From contig JALHHH010000004.1 of NCBI GenBank assembly GCA_022837485.1, positions 11,628-75,627 on the forward strand: DNA of 64,000 nt, written 5' to 3'. The stretch comes from Bacteroidales bacterium. Lineage in GTDB: Bacteria > Bacteroidota > Bacteroidia > Bacteroidales > Lentimicrobiaceae. Positions 1 through 9,306 of the stretch are shown in pieces. The notes under the pieces are model-generated. The model worked only from the letters and a program-made list of their open reading frames with translations, ran no database searches and was not told the DNA's origin. Made by a program: the position numbers and the translations under genes. The stretch's first letter is position 1. Every line of letters starts with the position of its first letter.

Positions 1-212
1 AAAAAGACTTGAGCAATTTGGGGATAGGCGTTGGGAAGGTAGCTGTTTACCTGCCTCATTCCTACAATTTCTCGGGAAACCTGTTTATAGTTCCCGTTGA
101 AAATATTACTCCAATCAATGCTCCACCGGCGGAGGTGATGAAGTTTATTGTTACGGCCGGCGTTACCAGCATCGACAATAAACAAACTCCTTCTTCTGAA
201 CCATTGAATTGA
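1..212 (+). CDS. DUF502 family membrane protein, C-terminal fragment
   Basis: This is the 3' end of a gene that enters from the left edge; the open frame runs from base 3 with no stop. The visible 70 residues contain a pattern VAVYLPHSYNFSGNLFIVP, followed by a conserved end in which a hydrophobic stretch (VMKFIVTAGV) closes the domain. This matches my memory of the C-terminus of DUF502 proteins, where the segment ends in a VEEALKMIISGG-like motif. The family is predicted to be membrane bound and has no known reaction. The TTG at base 9 is not a real start; the frame is simply truncated. It is separated from surE by about 107 bases. Assignment rests on a short stretch, so it is moderate in confidence. 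Confidence 0.6.
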   Translation, partial: KDLSNLGIGVGKVAVYLPHSYNFSGNLFIVPVENITPINAPPAEVMKFIVTAGVTSIDNKQTPSSEPLN

Positions 213-319
213 TGAACGGTTAATTTATAGAATACCTGAGCAACCTGAGTATTGCTCCTATTAATTGACGTTAAAACTACCGGGGGCTAAATCCCTGAAC
301 CATTAGAAATTAAATTAAT

Positions 320-1096
320 ATGAACAAACCTGTTATCTTAATCACCAACGACGACGGCATTCATGCTCCCGGTCTCCGGACTCTTATCCGCGTGATGCGC
401 CAGTTAGGCCGTGTGATTGTTGTTGCCCCGGATAAACCCATGTCGGGCATGGGCCATGCCGTTACCATCAATTCTCCGCTCAGGGTGCATAAACATCATG
501 AAGATGCCGACTACCGGGAGTATTCCTGCAACGGTACACCTGCCGATTGTGTGAAACTCGGACAGAAAGCCATCCTTGGACAAAAGCCGGATCTTATTGT
601 TTCGGGTATCAACCACGGTTCCAATTCTTCGGTGAATGTGATCTACTCCGGAACCATGGCTGCCGTTATCGAGGGTGCTTTGGAAAACGTACCATCGGTG
701 GGATTCAGTCTGAACGATTATTCCTATCATGCCGATTTCAGTCATTGCGAACCGTACATTAAATCCATTGCCGGTAATGTGCTGCAAAAAGGATTGCCCG
801 ATTTTACATGTTTAAATGTTAATATACCAGCAGTTAACGGCTCGCCGGTTAAAGGAATTCGCATTGTGAGGCAGGCAAAAGCATTCTGGAACGAGAAATT
901 TGAGCATCGGAAAGATCCGCATCAGCGGGATTATTACTGGCTTACAGGCGAGTTCGTAAACTACGATTCGGGAGAAGATACCGATGAATGGGCATTACAG
1001 AATAATTTCGTTTCAGTTGTACCACTTCATTTCGATCTTACTTCCCACCCGACCATACCGCTGCTCAGGGATTGGGAAACGGAATCATTAAACTAA
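320..1096 (+). CDS. surE: 5'/3'-nucleotidase SurE
   Basis: SurE is a metal-dependent phosphatase that removes phosphate from 5'- and 3'-nucleoside monophosphates in the cytoplasm. The protein has 258 residues, the usual length. The N-terminal signature ILITNDDGIHAPGL carries the metal-binding Asp11 and Asp12; Ser42 (in MSGMGH) and Asn98 (in SGINHGSN) complete the metal site known for the family. The ATG at 320 gives the standard N-terminus and is not preceded by a Shine-Dalgarno sequence. It is followed after 13 bases by a small membrane gene and then lpxB, so the three are probably co-transcribed. The surE-lpxB neighbourhood is common in Bacteroidota. Confidence 0.96.
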   Translation: MNKPVILITNDDGIHAPGLRTLIRVMRQLGRVIVVAPDKPMSGMGHAVTINSPLRVHKHHEDADYREYSCNGTPADCVKLGQKAILGQKPDLIVSGINHGSNSSVNVIYSGTMAAVIEGALENVPSVGFSLNDYSYHADFSHCEPYIKSIAGNVLQKGLPDFTCLNVNIPAVNGSPVKGIRIVRQAKAFWNEKFEHRKDPHQRDYYWLTGEFVNYDSGEDTDEWALQNNFVSVVPLHFDLTSHPTIPLLRDWETESLN

Positions 1097-1109
1097 ACCG
1101 GAAATAACG

Positions 1110-1409
1110 ATGAAATTCTGGAAAAACGACAACTTTTTTATTGGTTTTCTCACTTCGGTTCTGCTTACAGGAATCACTGCGCTGATTGTGATTTATGCAC
1201 TTCCGGCTTTCTATGGTTTGATAAGCCCTGAAAAGCCCGGTAATCAGCTCTTTCTGCTGTCGGCCATCCCCGGCATCATCCTGATGCGCTGGTATTTCAA
1301 AAAGTTACGTTTCGAGAAAGCCGGAATGGGCGCCATTGTTGTTGTGTTTGTGCTGATTCTGCTCTATTTCTTGCTGATCGAAGGGAATTCCGTTACTTTA
1401 TTCCCATAA
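1110..1409 (+). CDS. small hypothetical membrane protein between surE and lpxB
   Basis: I do not recognise a named family. The product has 99 residues with about three hydrophobic segments: residues 9-32, 43-58 and 72-92. A basic loop (RWYFKKLRFEK) lies between the second and third. There is no signal peptidase site and no catalytic motif. It sits 13 bases after surE, and its stop overlaps the longer lpxB reading frame, so it is likely part of that operon. A similar small membrane gene is, as far as I recall, often found between surE and lpxB in this phylum, which supports its being real. Role unknown. Confidence 0.75.
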   Translation: MKFWKNDNFFIGFLTSVLLTGITALIVIYALPAFYGLISPEKPGNQLFLLSAIPGIILMRWYFKKLRFEKAGMGAIVVVFVLILLYFLLIEGNSVTLFP

Positions 1410-1471
1410 TGGAGAAGCTGGCTTCAGGGTCTCAACAAATTGGAAATATTACCAAATACTTCAGAACTGCA

Positions 1472-2584
1472 ATGAAATACTACCTGATAGCGGGGGAAGC
1501 CTCCGGTGATCTTCACGCATCCAACCTGATCCGTGAGTTGAAAGTGCTGGATGCCAATGCCCGGATTCGCGCCTGGGGTGGTGATTTAATGCAGGCCCAG
1601 GGTGCTGAACTGGTAAAACACTATCGCGATCTCGCATTTATGGGTTTTGCCGAGGTGCTGGCTAATCTTCGGGTTATCCTAGGAAATCTCCGTTTCTGTA
1701 AACAGGATATACTTAGCTTTAATCCCGACGCCGTTATCCTGATTGATTATCCGGGTTTTAATCTTCGGATTGCGAAATTTCTTCACAAACATAATATACC
1801 GGTTATTTACTACATATCTCCTCAGGTGTGGGCCTGGAAACAGTCGCGGGTTCGGACAATTCGCAAAGTAGTTGATAAAATGCTGGTTATTCTTCCCTTT
1901 GAGAAAGATTTTTATGACCGTCATGGTATTAAGGTTGAGTTTGTTGGCCATCCGTTGCTGGACGCATTGCCGGAAATATCCTCTGAGCCGGAGATGGAAA
2001 CCGGAGACCACCCGCTCATCGCCCTGCTTCCCGGAAGCCGCAAACAGGAAATTAAAGCGGTACTTCCTATAATGCTGAAGATTATACCTCGATTCCCAGA
2101 GGCGAACTTCGCTATTGCCGGTGTTTCTTCAATCGATGATGAATTCTATCAAAACATCTCGAACGGTTATTCCATTCCGGTTTTCAAGGGCCAAACCTAC
2201 GATTTACTAAGAAAAGCATCCGCTGCACTTGTAACATCGGGAACTGCCACCCTTGAAACGGCTCTTATCGGAACACCCGAAGTCGTTTGCTACAAAGGTG
2301 GAACCATATCATACCTCATTGCCAGGCGTTTGGTAAAGGTCAAGTACATTTCGCTTGTTAATCTTATCGTAAACAGGGAAGTTGTTAAGGAATTAATACA
2401 GCATGAGCTTACCGCCGATGCCATTGAAGATGAACTCAGATTACTGTTGTATGATAACATTCACAGGGCCAAAGTAAGTGAAGCTTATGCAGAGCTTTGC
2501 CGACTTCTTGGCGGACCAGGAGCATCGAAACGGGCTGCCGGGATTGTATTTGAGTATATTATTGGTGCTGTAAACAAGGGCTGA
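1472..2584 (+). CDS. lpxB: lipid-A-disaccharide synthase
   Basis: LpxB is a GT19 glycosyltransferase that joins UDP-2,3-diacylglucosamine and lipid X to make the lipid A disaccharide at the inner face of the membrane. Starting at the ATG at 1472, the protein has 370 residues and begins MKYYLIAGEASGDLHASNL, the expected N-terminus. Further family motifs are SPQVWAWKQSR, VGHPLLD, LLPGSRKQEIK and TSGTATLE. The frame is open from an ATG at 1409, but those 21 extra residues do not resemble the family and would overlap the previous gene, so I chose the internal start. It shows that the organism makes a lipid A outer membrane. Confidence 0.95.
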   Translation: MKYYLIAGEASGDLHASNLIRELKVLDANARIRAWGGDLMQAQGAELVKHYRDLAFMGFAEVLANLRVILGNLRFCKQDILSFNPDAVILIDYPGFNLRIAKFLHKHNIPVIYYISPQVWAWKQSRVRTIRKVVDKMLVILPFEKDFYDRHGIKVEFVGHPLLDALPEISSEPEMETGDHPLIALLPGSRKQEIKAVLPIMLKIIPRFPEANFAIAGVSSIDDEFYQNISNGYSIPVFKGQTYDLLRKASAALVTSGTATLETALIGTPEVVCYKGGTISYLIARRLVKVKYISLVNLIVNREVVKELIQHELTADAIEDELRLLLYDNIHRAKVSEAYAELCRLLGGPGASKRAAGIVFEYIIGAVNKG

Positions 2585-2637
2585 CACATTTTTAACGATT
2601 ATTCCTTTAAATTTGTCACGGTAAAAATGATTCATGG

Positions 2638-3651
2638 ATGAAACCGACGTATAACTTTCTGCTTGGCAGCCTTATTGTCATAATTGTTTTAACAGCTTGT
2701 AATAATACCAGCAATCCGGGCGGGAATGTCGGTGCAGATTCTGCAGCATATTCTCTGACGCATGATACCCTTAATCCGGATCCGGAAGAGGAGAATTTCG
2801 ATAATATTCCATTACAGGTTGGAATAGAATCGGGTAGACCTTCACTTGAAACTTCGGGTAAAAAGGATGAAGAGCTGTTTAAGGCCATCGTATTCAAAGG
2901 GAAAGGAGCCGAAGAACGCCGCAAGGGTGTCAGTCTTGCTTCTGCTGGCGACCTGGAAGGTGCCATCCGTGAATTTACCAAATCCATCGAAATACTGGAG
3001 CGTAATCCGGATGCCTACTTTTACAGAGGCAAAGCCAAATGGGAGCTTAAAGATTATAAAGGCGCCGATCAGGATTTCTCCAAAGCCATCGAAATTAGAC
3101 CTTCTCAGGCACCGTATTACTACTATCGCGGTCAGATGTATAACGAACTTAAACGGTATACTGAAGCGCTGTCGGATTTCGATTCTACCCTGGCCCGTAC
3201 TCCGCATTATACCGATGCCCTCAATTTTAAAGGCGTTGTATACGCCAATATGGGTAATCACGAACAAGCCGTTGCTGTATACAGCGAAGTGATAAACAGG
3301 GTTCCCGACCATGCGCTAGCATATTTCAACAAAGGCACTTCCCTGGCCAGCCTCCAGCGATTTGAAGAGGCCGAAAGCAACCTGACGCATGCACTGGCCC
3401 TTGACCCCGAATACGTTCAGGCACTTACCAATCGCGGCAACTGCCGGTTTATGCTGCGGAAGTTCGAAGAGGCCGTCGCAGACTACTCCGAGGCCATACG
3501 CCACCAGCCCAAAAATGCCGATGCCTATTACAACCGGGCATTCTCATATATGCAACTGGCCGACCAGCAAAAGGCATGCAGTGACTGGAAAAAGGCTGCA
3601 GAGCTTGGCCATTCCGGAGCCGGTACCATGGTGTCACAGTACTGCAAGTAA
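2638..3651 (+). CDS. TPR-repeat lipoprotein
   Basis: The 337-residue product starts with a lipoprotein signal; the lipobox is VLTAC with Cys21 as the predicted lipidated residue. After a low-complexity linker (about residues 22-95), residues 100-330 are a run of six or seven tetratricopeptide repeats, with repeated patterns such as DAYFYRGKAKWELKDYKGA and ALAYFNKGTSLASLQRFEEA. TPR domains form a superhelical scaffold for protein binding. The protein is probably anchored at the periplasmic face of a membrane. The partner is unknown. A TAnnTTTG box (TAAATTTG, 2608-2615) lies 23 bases before the start, but I do not see a matching TTTG at the right distance. It stands alone between lpxB and the ComEC gene. 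Confidence 0.85.
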   Translation: MKPTYNFLLGSLIVIIVLTACNNTSNPGGNVGADSAAYSLTHDTLNPDPEEENFDNIPLQVGIESGRPSLETSGKKDEELFKAIVFKGKGAEERRKGVSLASAGDLEGAIREFTKSIEILERNPDAYFYRGKAKWELKDYKGADQDFSKAIEIRPSQAPYYYYRGQMYNELKRYTEALSDFDSTLARTPHYTDALNFKGVVYANMGNHEQAVAVYSEVINRVPDHALAYFNKGTSLASLQRFEEAESNLTHALALDPEYVQALTNRGNCRFMLRKFEEAVADYSEAIRHQPKNADAYYNRAFSYMQLADQQKACSDWKKAAELGHSGAGTMVSQYCK

Positions 3652-3876
3652 TCCAGGGCTTTCTGACCTGCAGAGTGATTCAATGAAATTCGTCACGACT
3701 CTCCTGAAAATCAGGAGTAAGTAGCCGTTCCATTCCCGGGTTGCTTAAAGCTTTTATCCTGCCTTTCCATAAATATCCGGCGATTTTATACTGACAGTAG
3801 TATCTATAGAATTATTTCCTATTTTTAGGAGTTGAGCTACTAACTCATTTTACTACTGTAAATCTGTTTCTTACTC

Positions 3877-5973
3877 GTGAAACTCTGGCCGCAATTCCCC
3901 TTTGTGAGGCTAATACTGCCGTTGATTGCAGGTATAGCACTGAATCAGGCCTATGGCCGCATTTGTTCTCTTCCCCTCTGGAGCATTCTGTTGCCCCTGC
4001 CGTTTCTTATTATCCTGCACATTATGCCGGCTGCCTTTCCGGGGTACAGGAGGCGCTGGATTTTCGGAACAGTTCTGAATATTTTTCTTGTGTTGTCAGG
4101 ATATACACTAATGGATTTGAATGCAGAGGCCAGGCATCAGAGGCACCTGGGCAATCTTATTGCTGAGCCTCTGGCTCTATGGTCGGGAGTTATTGCTGAA
4201 CCTCCTTCCCCGCGAACAAATTCGTTACGGATGCTTATTAATACCGACAGATGCATTGTAGCCGGTGAGATCCGAAATATAAAGGGCCGCACCCTTGTAT
4301 ATGCGGCCATAGATTCATTAGCTCAAACACTCGCATACGGCGACCGCATAATGTTTTCTGTTGGCCCGAAGCCGATACTTCCGCCGGCTAATCCCGGCGA
4401 GTTTAACTATGCAGGCTACCTGGCAAATAAGAATGTGTACCATCAGGTCTTTCTTCGTTCAGGATCTTTTTTCCGAACCGGAACCGGTGAAGGAAATTTC
4501 CTGATGTCAATGGCGTTCCAAATGCGCGATAAATTTCTGAATGTGCTCCGGAATTATGGACTCAGCGGTCGTGAATATGCGGTTGCTGCAGCCTTGCTGA
4601 TCGGGTACGACGATCACCTCAATCCCGAACAACGCAAGGAATTCTCCGGTGCAGGCGCCATGCATATTCTGTGCGTATCGGGATTGCACGTCGGAGTTGT
4701 CTTTATTATCGCCGACAAATTATTTTTCTTCCTGAAAAGGAAAAGAAATGGTAAATATCTGAAACCCATACTGGTTATACTTATAATCTGGCTCTATGCA
4801 TTGCTAACCGGCCTGGCGCCTTCCGTAACCCGTGCCTCGCTCATGTTTAGCCTGGTGACTGCAGGAAAAGCCCTTAACCGGCGTTCTCACGTTCTGAATA
4901 CACTGGCGGCAGCTGCTTTTGTTCAGCTTATTGCAAACCCTGCAACCTTATTTGAAACTGGTTTTCAGCTTTCTTATGCTGCCGTTACCGGGATAGTAAC
5001 TCTTCAGCCTCATTTTCAGGTGTTGTATTCAGATAAACCCTCATTTGTTAAGTATTTTCTTGATCTTATTATGGTTTCCCTGGCTGCTCAGATAGCAACA
5101 GGCCCTGTTTCAGTTTATTACTTCCATCAGTTTCCAAACTATTTCATGCTCACAAACCTCCTTGTTATTCCCTTGTCGGGAATTCTGATCTATACCGGTG
5201 TAGCGTTTTTGTTTTTTAGTCCGTTCCCGATTATTGGAAAGATCGCAGCCGTAATTCTTACCACTGAAATTAAGCTGCTGAATGAAATCGTTGGTTTTAT
5301 CGAAAAGCTTCCTGGAGCTGTCAGCCGTGATTTATATCTGAGCAATTTTTCCATGACCGCCATCTATGCATTGATCGTGACATTGCTTTTGTGGTTTTTG
5401 TACCGCAGAATTACCTGGTTTCGGATATCCTGTCTACTGTTCGTTCTGATAGCGGCAGATTTTAGTGCTGTTTCCGTTCAGCGGAATAAGCGAAAGATGT
5501 TGATCGTCCACCAGATAAACCGGCATACTGCAATCAGCCAGACTCTGGGAAGAGAATACCGTCTTATAGCCGATTCTAGCCTGATCGTGAATCCTGCAAA
5601 GCTCAATCTTGTGCTTGATGGTTTCAGAATCCGGCAAGGCTTAAGCCTTGTAATTCCGGAAGGATTAAGCTCACGGCGAAACGGAGACCCTGGCAATGGA
5701 TTTTTCTGTTTCCGTAACAAACGCCTGCTGGTTCTTACCCCCGAATTAAAAATACCTCCTCCGGGCAGCCGGGTCAGGCTCGATTATGTTATCCTTTCGG
5801 GAAATGTAAACGCCGGCGGCAAGCAATTGTCGGAACTTTTCCCTGGTGCATTTTTCATCATCGATGGATCTGCAAGCCAGTGGAAAGCAAAACGATGGTC
5901 TGAAGACTTTATCCGTCTGGATAAACCATTTCATTCTACCAGGGAGAATGGTGCATGGGTGCTTGAACTATAG
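3877..5973 (+). CDS. ComEC/Rec2-family DNA uptake channel protein
   Basis: The 698-residue polytopic membrane protein has the order expected of Bacteroidota ComEC: N-terminal helices, a DUF4131-like soluble domain (about residues 30-220) and a competence domain (about 235-500). The competence signature is clear: AAALLIGYDDHLNPE followed by SGAGAMHILCVSGLHVGV. ComEC carries single-stranded DNA through the inner membrane. The C-terminal part (about 530-698) is short and I see none of the metallo-beta-lactamase metal motifs found in many Firmicutes and Proteobacteria homologues, which fits this phylum. The start is GTG at 3877. The last 38 bases overlap the convergent nuclease-fold gene. Confidence 0.88.
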   Translation: MKLWPQFPFVRLILPLIAGIALNQAYGRICSLPLWSILLPLPFLIILHIMPAAFPGYRRRWIFGTVLNIFLVLSGYTLMDLNAEARHQRHLGNLIAEPLALWSGVIAEPPSPRTNSLRMLINTDRCIVAGEIRNIKGRTLVYAAIDSLAQTLAYGDRIMFSVGPKPILPPANPGEFNYAGYLANKNVYHQVFLRSGSFFRTGTGEGNFLMSMAFQMRDKFLNVLRNYGLSGREYAVAAALLIGYDDHLNPEQRKEFSGAGAMHILCVSGLHVGVVFIIADKLFFFLKRKRNGKYLKPILVILIIWLYALLTGLAPSVTRASLMFSLVTAGKALNRRSHVLNTLAAAAFVQLIANPATLFETGFQLSYAAVTGIVTLQPHFQVLYSDKPSFVKYFLDLIMVSLAAQIATGPVSVYYFHQFPNYFMLTNLLVIPLSGILIYTGVAFLFFSPFPIIGKIAAVILTTEIKLLNEIVGFIEKLPGAVSRDLYLSNFSMTAIYALIVTLLLWFLYRRITWFRISCLLFVLIAADFSAVSVQRNKRKMLIVHQINRHTAISQTLGREYRLIADSSLIVNPAKLNLVLDGFRIRQGLSLVIPEGLSSRRNGDPGNGFFCFRNKRLLVLTPELKIPPPGSRVRLDYVILSGNVNAGGKQLSELFPGAFFIIDGSASQWKAKRWSEDFIRLDKPFHSTRENGAWVLEL

Positions 5974-7009
5974 CTCGCGGATGATCGCTGAACCCGCCCA
6001 GGTATCTGATCCCGTTAAACGTGCGAAACGGCTTCGTGCCGTTAAACATCAGATCTTCTTCCAGCAGAAAGGGGAGCTTCAGGATCCGGGCATCTCCGTC
6101 CCGCAATCTGAATCCGGATCTGTGCTGAAGAAATGGGGATGAAACGATAAACTGATCAATAATACTCCACTCTTCCCTGTATTTATGCGAGCCGGTATCC
6201 CACTTTCCCGTCATACCGGCCATAAGGTTGTACAAATAAAATCCCTGTTCATCGGGGATGCTATGTTTTGCGCCCAGGTGTTCAGCGACACTTTCGTCCT
6301 GGGGCTCGTCGTTGAAGTCACCCGCAAGGATTACCAGCGCCTGAGGATCAGCCGATGCAATGGAATCTACCATGCTTTTTAGAAGTAAAGCAGCATCGCG
6401 ACGCCGGGATATGGTAGCTACGGCTCCTCCGAATTTGGATGGCCAGTGATTAATGAAAAGATGAAGCGTGTCGATACCATCCGCAATCCCTTTTACATAA
6501 AGTATATCCCTGGTTCTGGCAACGGAGTCGCCGGAGTAAATTAACGGAATCGCCCTGTCGTAAATCGGTTTAAACCTGTCGGACCGGTAGATCATGCCAA
6601 CGTCAATGCCCCGGGGATCGGGCGACTCGTAATGTATAATACGGTATTCAAAACGTTCGAGAGGTGTGCGCTTCAGCAATTGCACCAATGCAAATCTGTT
6701 TTCCACCTCGCAGAATCCAATTATCTCGGGAGGTCTCCATCCCCCGGCAGAAATTATGACTTTAGAGGTGTTCTGTAATTTCCGTTCAAACCGTTTCCAT
6801 GACCAGCCGCGCAATCCTCCCGCTACATACTCCTCATCGTTTTTTAGCGTGTCGTCGAAGGGATCAAACAGATTTTCAAGATTGTAAAACATTATCCGGA
6901 ACGGCTCCGGCTTTACGGTTGCCAGCTGTTCACCGGAGGAATGATCTGAGGGAGGCAATAGAAAAATCAGAAACAGCAAGGCTGTCAGTACAGGTCTTTG
7001 TGAGTTCAT
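5936..7009 (-). CDS. secreted endonuclease/exonuclease/phosphatase-fold protein
   Basis: The 357-residue product has an N-terminal signal sequence (LTALLFLIFLLPPSDHSSG, residues about 8-27) and then an EEP domain: MFYNLENLFDPFDD, EIIGFCEVENRF (catalytic Glu), NHWPSKFGG, LAGDFNDEPQD and a final FSDHRA-like motif (GGFSDHPRAIV) with the catalytic His. This fold hydrolyses phosphodiester or phosphate ester bonds; the substrate cannot be told from sequence. It is exported, so extracellular or periplasmic DNA, RNA or a phospho-compound is possible. It is convergent with the ComEC gene and overlaps its 3' end. A TAnnTTTG-like box (TAGATTTG, 7036-7029) lies just upstream. Confidence 0.88.
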   Translation of the reverse strand: MNSQRPVLTALLFLIFLLPPSDHSSGEQLATVKPEPFRIMFYNLENLFDPFDDTLKNDEEYVAGGLRGWSWKRFERKLQNTSKVIISAGGWRPPEIIGFCEVENRFALVQLLKRTPLERFEYRIIHYESPDPRGIDVGMIYRSDRFKPIYDRAIPLIYSGDSVARTRDILYVKGIADGIDTLHLFINHWPSKFGGAVATISRRRDAALLLKSMVDSIASADPQALVILAGDFNDEPQDESVAEHLGAKHSIPDEQGFYLYNLMAGMTGKWDTGSHKYREEWSIIDQFIVSSPFLQHRSGFRLRDGDARILKLPFLLEEDLMFNGTKPFRTFNGIRYLGGFSDHPRAIVQAPMHHSPW

Positions 7010-7266
7010 CGAGTAAGTGTTAGTGTGGCAAATCTACGTTTTTAAACCCAAAATTCTGCGTCCGGCCAGATTTATCTTTTGCCCTTGTTTAAACTCATTA
7101 TGAATAAGGCCCGCAGCGATGTTTTACTGAATCAAGTCATTATTTTTGATCCGCCAACACAAACGGCTTTCCTGCTTTTCAGGATAAGATGGCATGACTC
7201 CTTTTGTGCTGGTAAAGCTGCTTCCGTTAGAGCCTTATACTGCAATTTAACATAAATCCCTGTCCC

Positions 7267-9171
7267 ATGGCACGCAAGAAAAAGACAAACAACTATCGCC
7301 TGATCCTGCAATGGACCATAATAGTACTTTTGGTTTACCTGATTGTAAGACCGCTGGTTGATCGCTCCTATATTGCTGATTTCGAGGCATATTGTCCGTT
7401 TGGCGGACTTCAGGCCTTATCGTCTTTCCTTGCAAATAATTCGCTGGCATGTTCAATGACTACAACCCAGATTGCAATGGGGCTGGCTTTGCTGGCTGGT
7501 GTTTTTCTGTTCAGCAAGCTGTTTTGCAGCTACATATGCCCAATAGGAATTTTTACTGAATGGCTTGGCAGAATAGGCAAGCGCTTCAAAATGAATTTCG
7601 TAATCACAGGACCGGCAGATCGACTGCTCCGGGTGCTAAAATATGCCATACTATTTGTAACCTTTTATTTTTCCGTCAGCAGCAGCGAGCTTTTCTGTAA
7701 AACGTTTGATCCATATTATGCTGTATTTTCAGGTTTCGGATCCGATGTGGTGATGGGCTATGCCGTAATGGCTCTGTTACTGGCAATTCCCGGTTCATTT
7801 TTTATCCGGCAATTCTGGTGCAAGTACATCTGCCCGCTGAGTGCCGCTTCCAATATCTTCAGTTTTGGGTTTGTTTTTCTTGGCATCGTTGGTGTTTATG
7901 CTCTTCTGACTGCCGGCTTCGGCCTGCAGATCGGATGGATCTGGCTGCTGGGTGCCCTTAGCATGGCAGGCGTTGTCCTGGAAACAACCCGCCTGAAGTT
8001 TGGTATTTTCCCCATTGTCAAGGTTACACGCAATGCCGAAACCTGCACTTCCTGCCGATTATGCGATAAAGCCTGTCCTATGGCTATCAGAATTTCCGAT
8101 ATTCCGAAAGTGGAACATATCGACTGCCATTTATGCGGCGATTGTGTAAGCAGTTGTCCCGAACCGGAAACCCTGCAGTTTAACAAACGGAAAATAAACT
8201 GGCTGCCTGCAGCTGCTACGGTTGGACTGGTTATACTGGGTCTTGCTTTTGCTTCAGTTACCGATATACCTACAATCAGCCTTAAATGGGGCAGCAGCGG
8301 GCAAATGGAGAATGCGGCTATCTTCAGGCAATCGGGATTAAAAAGCGTGAAATGTTTCGGCAGTTCCATGTCGTTTGCAAATCATATGAAAGAGTTGTCC
8401 GGTGTTCTTGGTGTTGAGGCTTTTGTGTCCGATAATAGCGTTAAAGTTTACTACGATCCGGCCGTAACGAATGAAATGGAAATCAAAGAATTTATTTTTA
8501 CTCCGGTTTCCCGGGTAGTCGCTGCACCTGCCGATGGCCTGAAACAAATTACTATTTCCGAATTCGCTGTGGATAAATTTTTTGACCCTTCGGATGCCGG
8601 CCTGCTGGCAATAAAACTTGGACAAAAACCCGGAGTTCTTGCTTTCGAGACTATGTTTGGCGAACCTGTTCATACCTTCGTATTCTACGATTCTTCTCTT
8701 GTCTCAGCTGGTGAAATCAGTAAGCTTATTGAAGAGAAAAAAGTTAAATGGGAGATTGACGGTGAGCCCGGAGAAGCGACCACCGGATTCAAGGTTGCCT
8801 CGGTTGATCCCAGGCCCGCACTAAGCCTGAAAGGATACCTTGAAAAGATGTATGAACCTGTTACAATGACATTTAACGGGTTCGAAGACTACGATTCTGT
8901 TCAGACTGCTGAAATCCTGCTTCCTTTTTCGGCAGCGGCAGAACCCTCCCTCGCGGATATGCCATGGTACCTGCTCAGCCACATCAGCAATAACCGGGGC
9001 GTCATAAAGTTTGAAATTCAGACTACCGACAGCGGATTTGTACTCAGCCTTATTTATGTTCCTGAAATAACAACCAGGGAGCAGGTCATGATTCAACTGA
9101 ATGAACCTCAACTTAAAGTGCACCTGAGCGACGGTTCCGAACAAAAGCTGGAAAACCCATTCAGGTTTTAA
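7267..9171 (+). CDS. NapH/CcoG-like polytopic 4Fe-4S ferredoxin protein with C-terminal HMA-like region
   Basis: The 634-residue protein has about five membrane helices in residues 10-340. Paired cysteine motifs CPFGGLQ (43), CSYICPIG (87-91) and CKYICPLS (185-189) are typical of NapH, NosR and CcoG proteins. Two 4Fe-4S ferredoxin clusters follow: Cys260/263/266/270 and Cys287/290/293/297. It should pass electrons through the membrane. Residues about 350-415 resemble a heavy-metal-associated (HMA) fold in which the usual CxxC is reduced to CFGS (Cys363, Ser366). Residues 420-634 are unassigned and look soluble. It stands alone, 257 bases after the divergent nuclease-fold gene. The electron donor and acceptor are unknown. 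Confidence 0.85.
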   Translation: MARKKKTNNYRLILQWTIIVLLVYLIVRPLVDRSYIADFEAYCPFGGLQALSSFLANNSLACSMTTTQIAMGLALLAGVFLFSKLFCSYICPIGIFTEWLGRIGKRFKMNFVITGPADRLLRVLKYAILFVTFYFSVSSSELFCKTFDPYYAVFSGFGSDVVMGYAVMALLLAIPGSFFIRQFWCKYICPLSAASNIFSFGFVFLGIVGVYALLTAGFGLQIGWIWLLGALSMAGVVLETTRLKFGIFPIVKVTRNAETCTSCRLCDKACPMAIRISDIPKVEHIDCHLCGDCVSSCPEPETLQFNKRKINWLPAAATVGLVILGLAFASVTDIPTISLKWGSSGQMENAAIFRQSGLKSVKCFGSSMSFANHMKELSGVLGVEAFVSDNSVKVYYDPAVTNEMEIKEFIFTPVSRVVAAPADGLKQITISEFAVDKFFDPSDAGLLAIKLGQKPGVLAFETMFGEPVHTFVFYDSSLVSAGEISKLIEEKKVKWEIDGEPGEATTGFKVASVDPRPALSLKGYLEKMYEPVTMTFNGFEDYDSVQTAEILLPFSAAAEPSLADMPWYLLSHISNNRGVIKFEIQTTDSGFVLSLIYVPEITTREQVMIQLNEPQLKVHLSDGSEQKLENPFRF

Positions 9172-9306
9172 TGGCCGGGAATGGCTGCGTCTTGTTTGAT
9201 TTGCTCCGTTAATTGCAGGCAAATAACTTGTATATACAAAGCCGCTGGCAATCCTGATTTTTTATGAACAGGAAATCGGTGCTGGTGCTGTATTAGCTAT
9301 CGCCTA

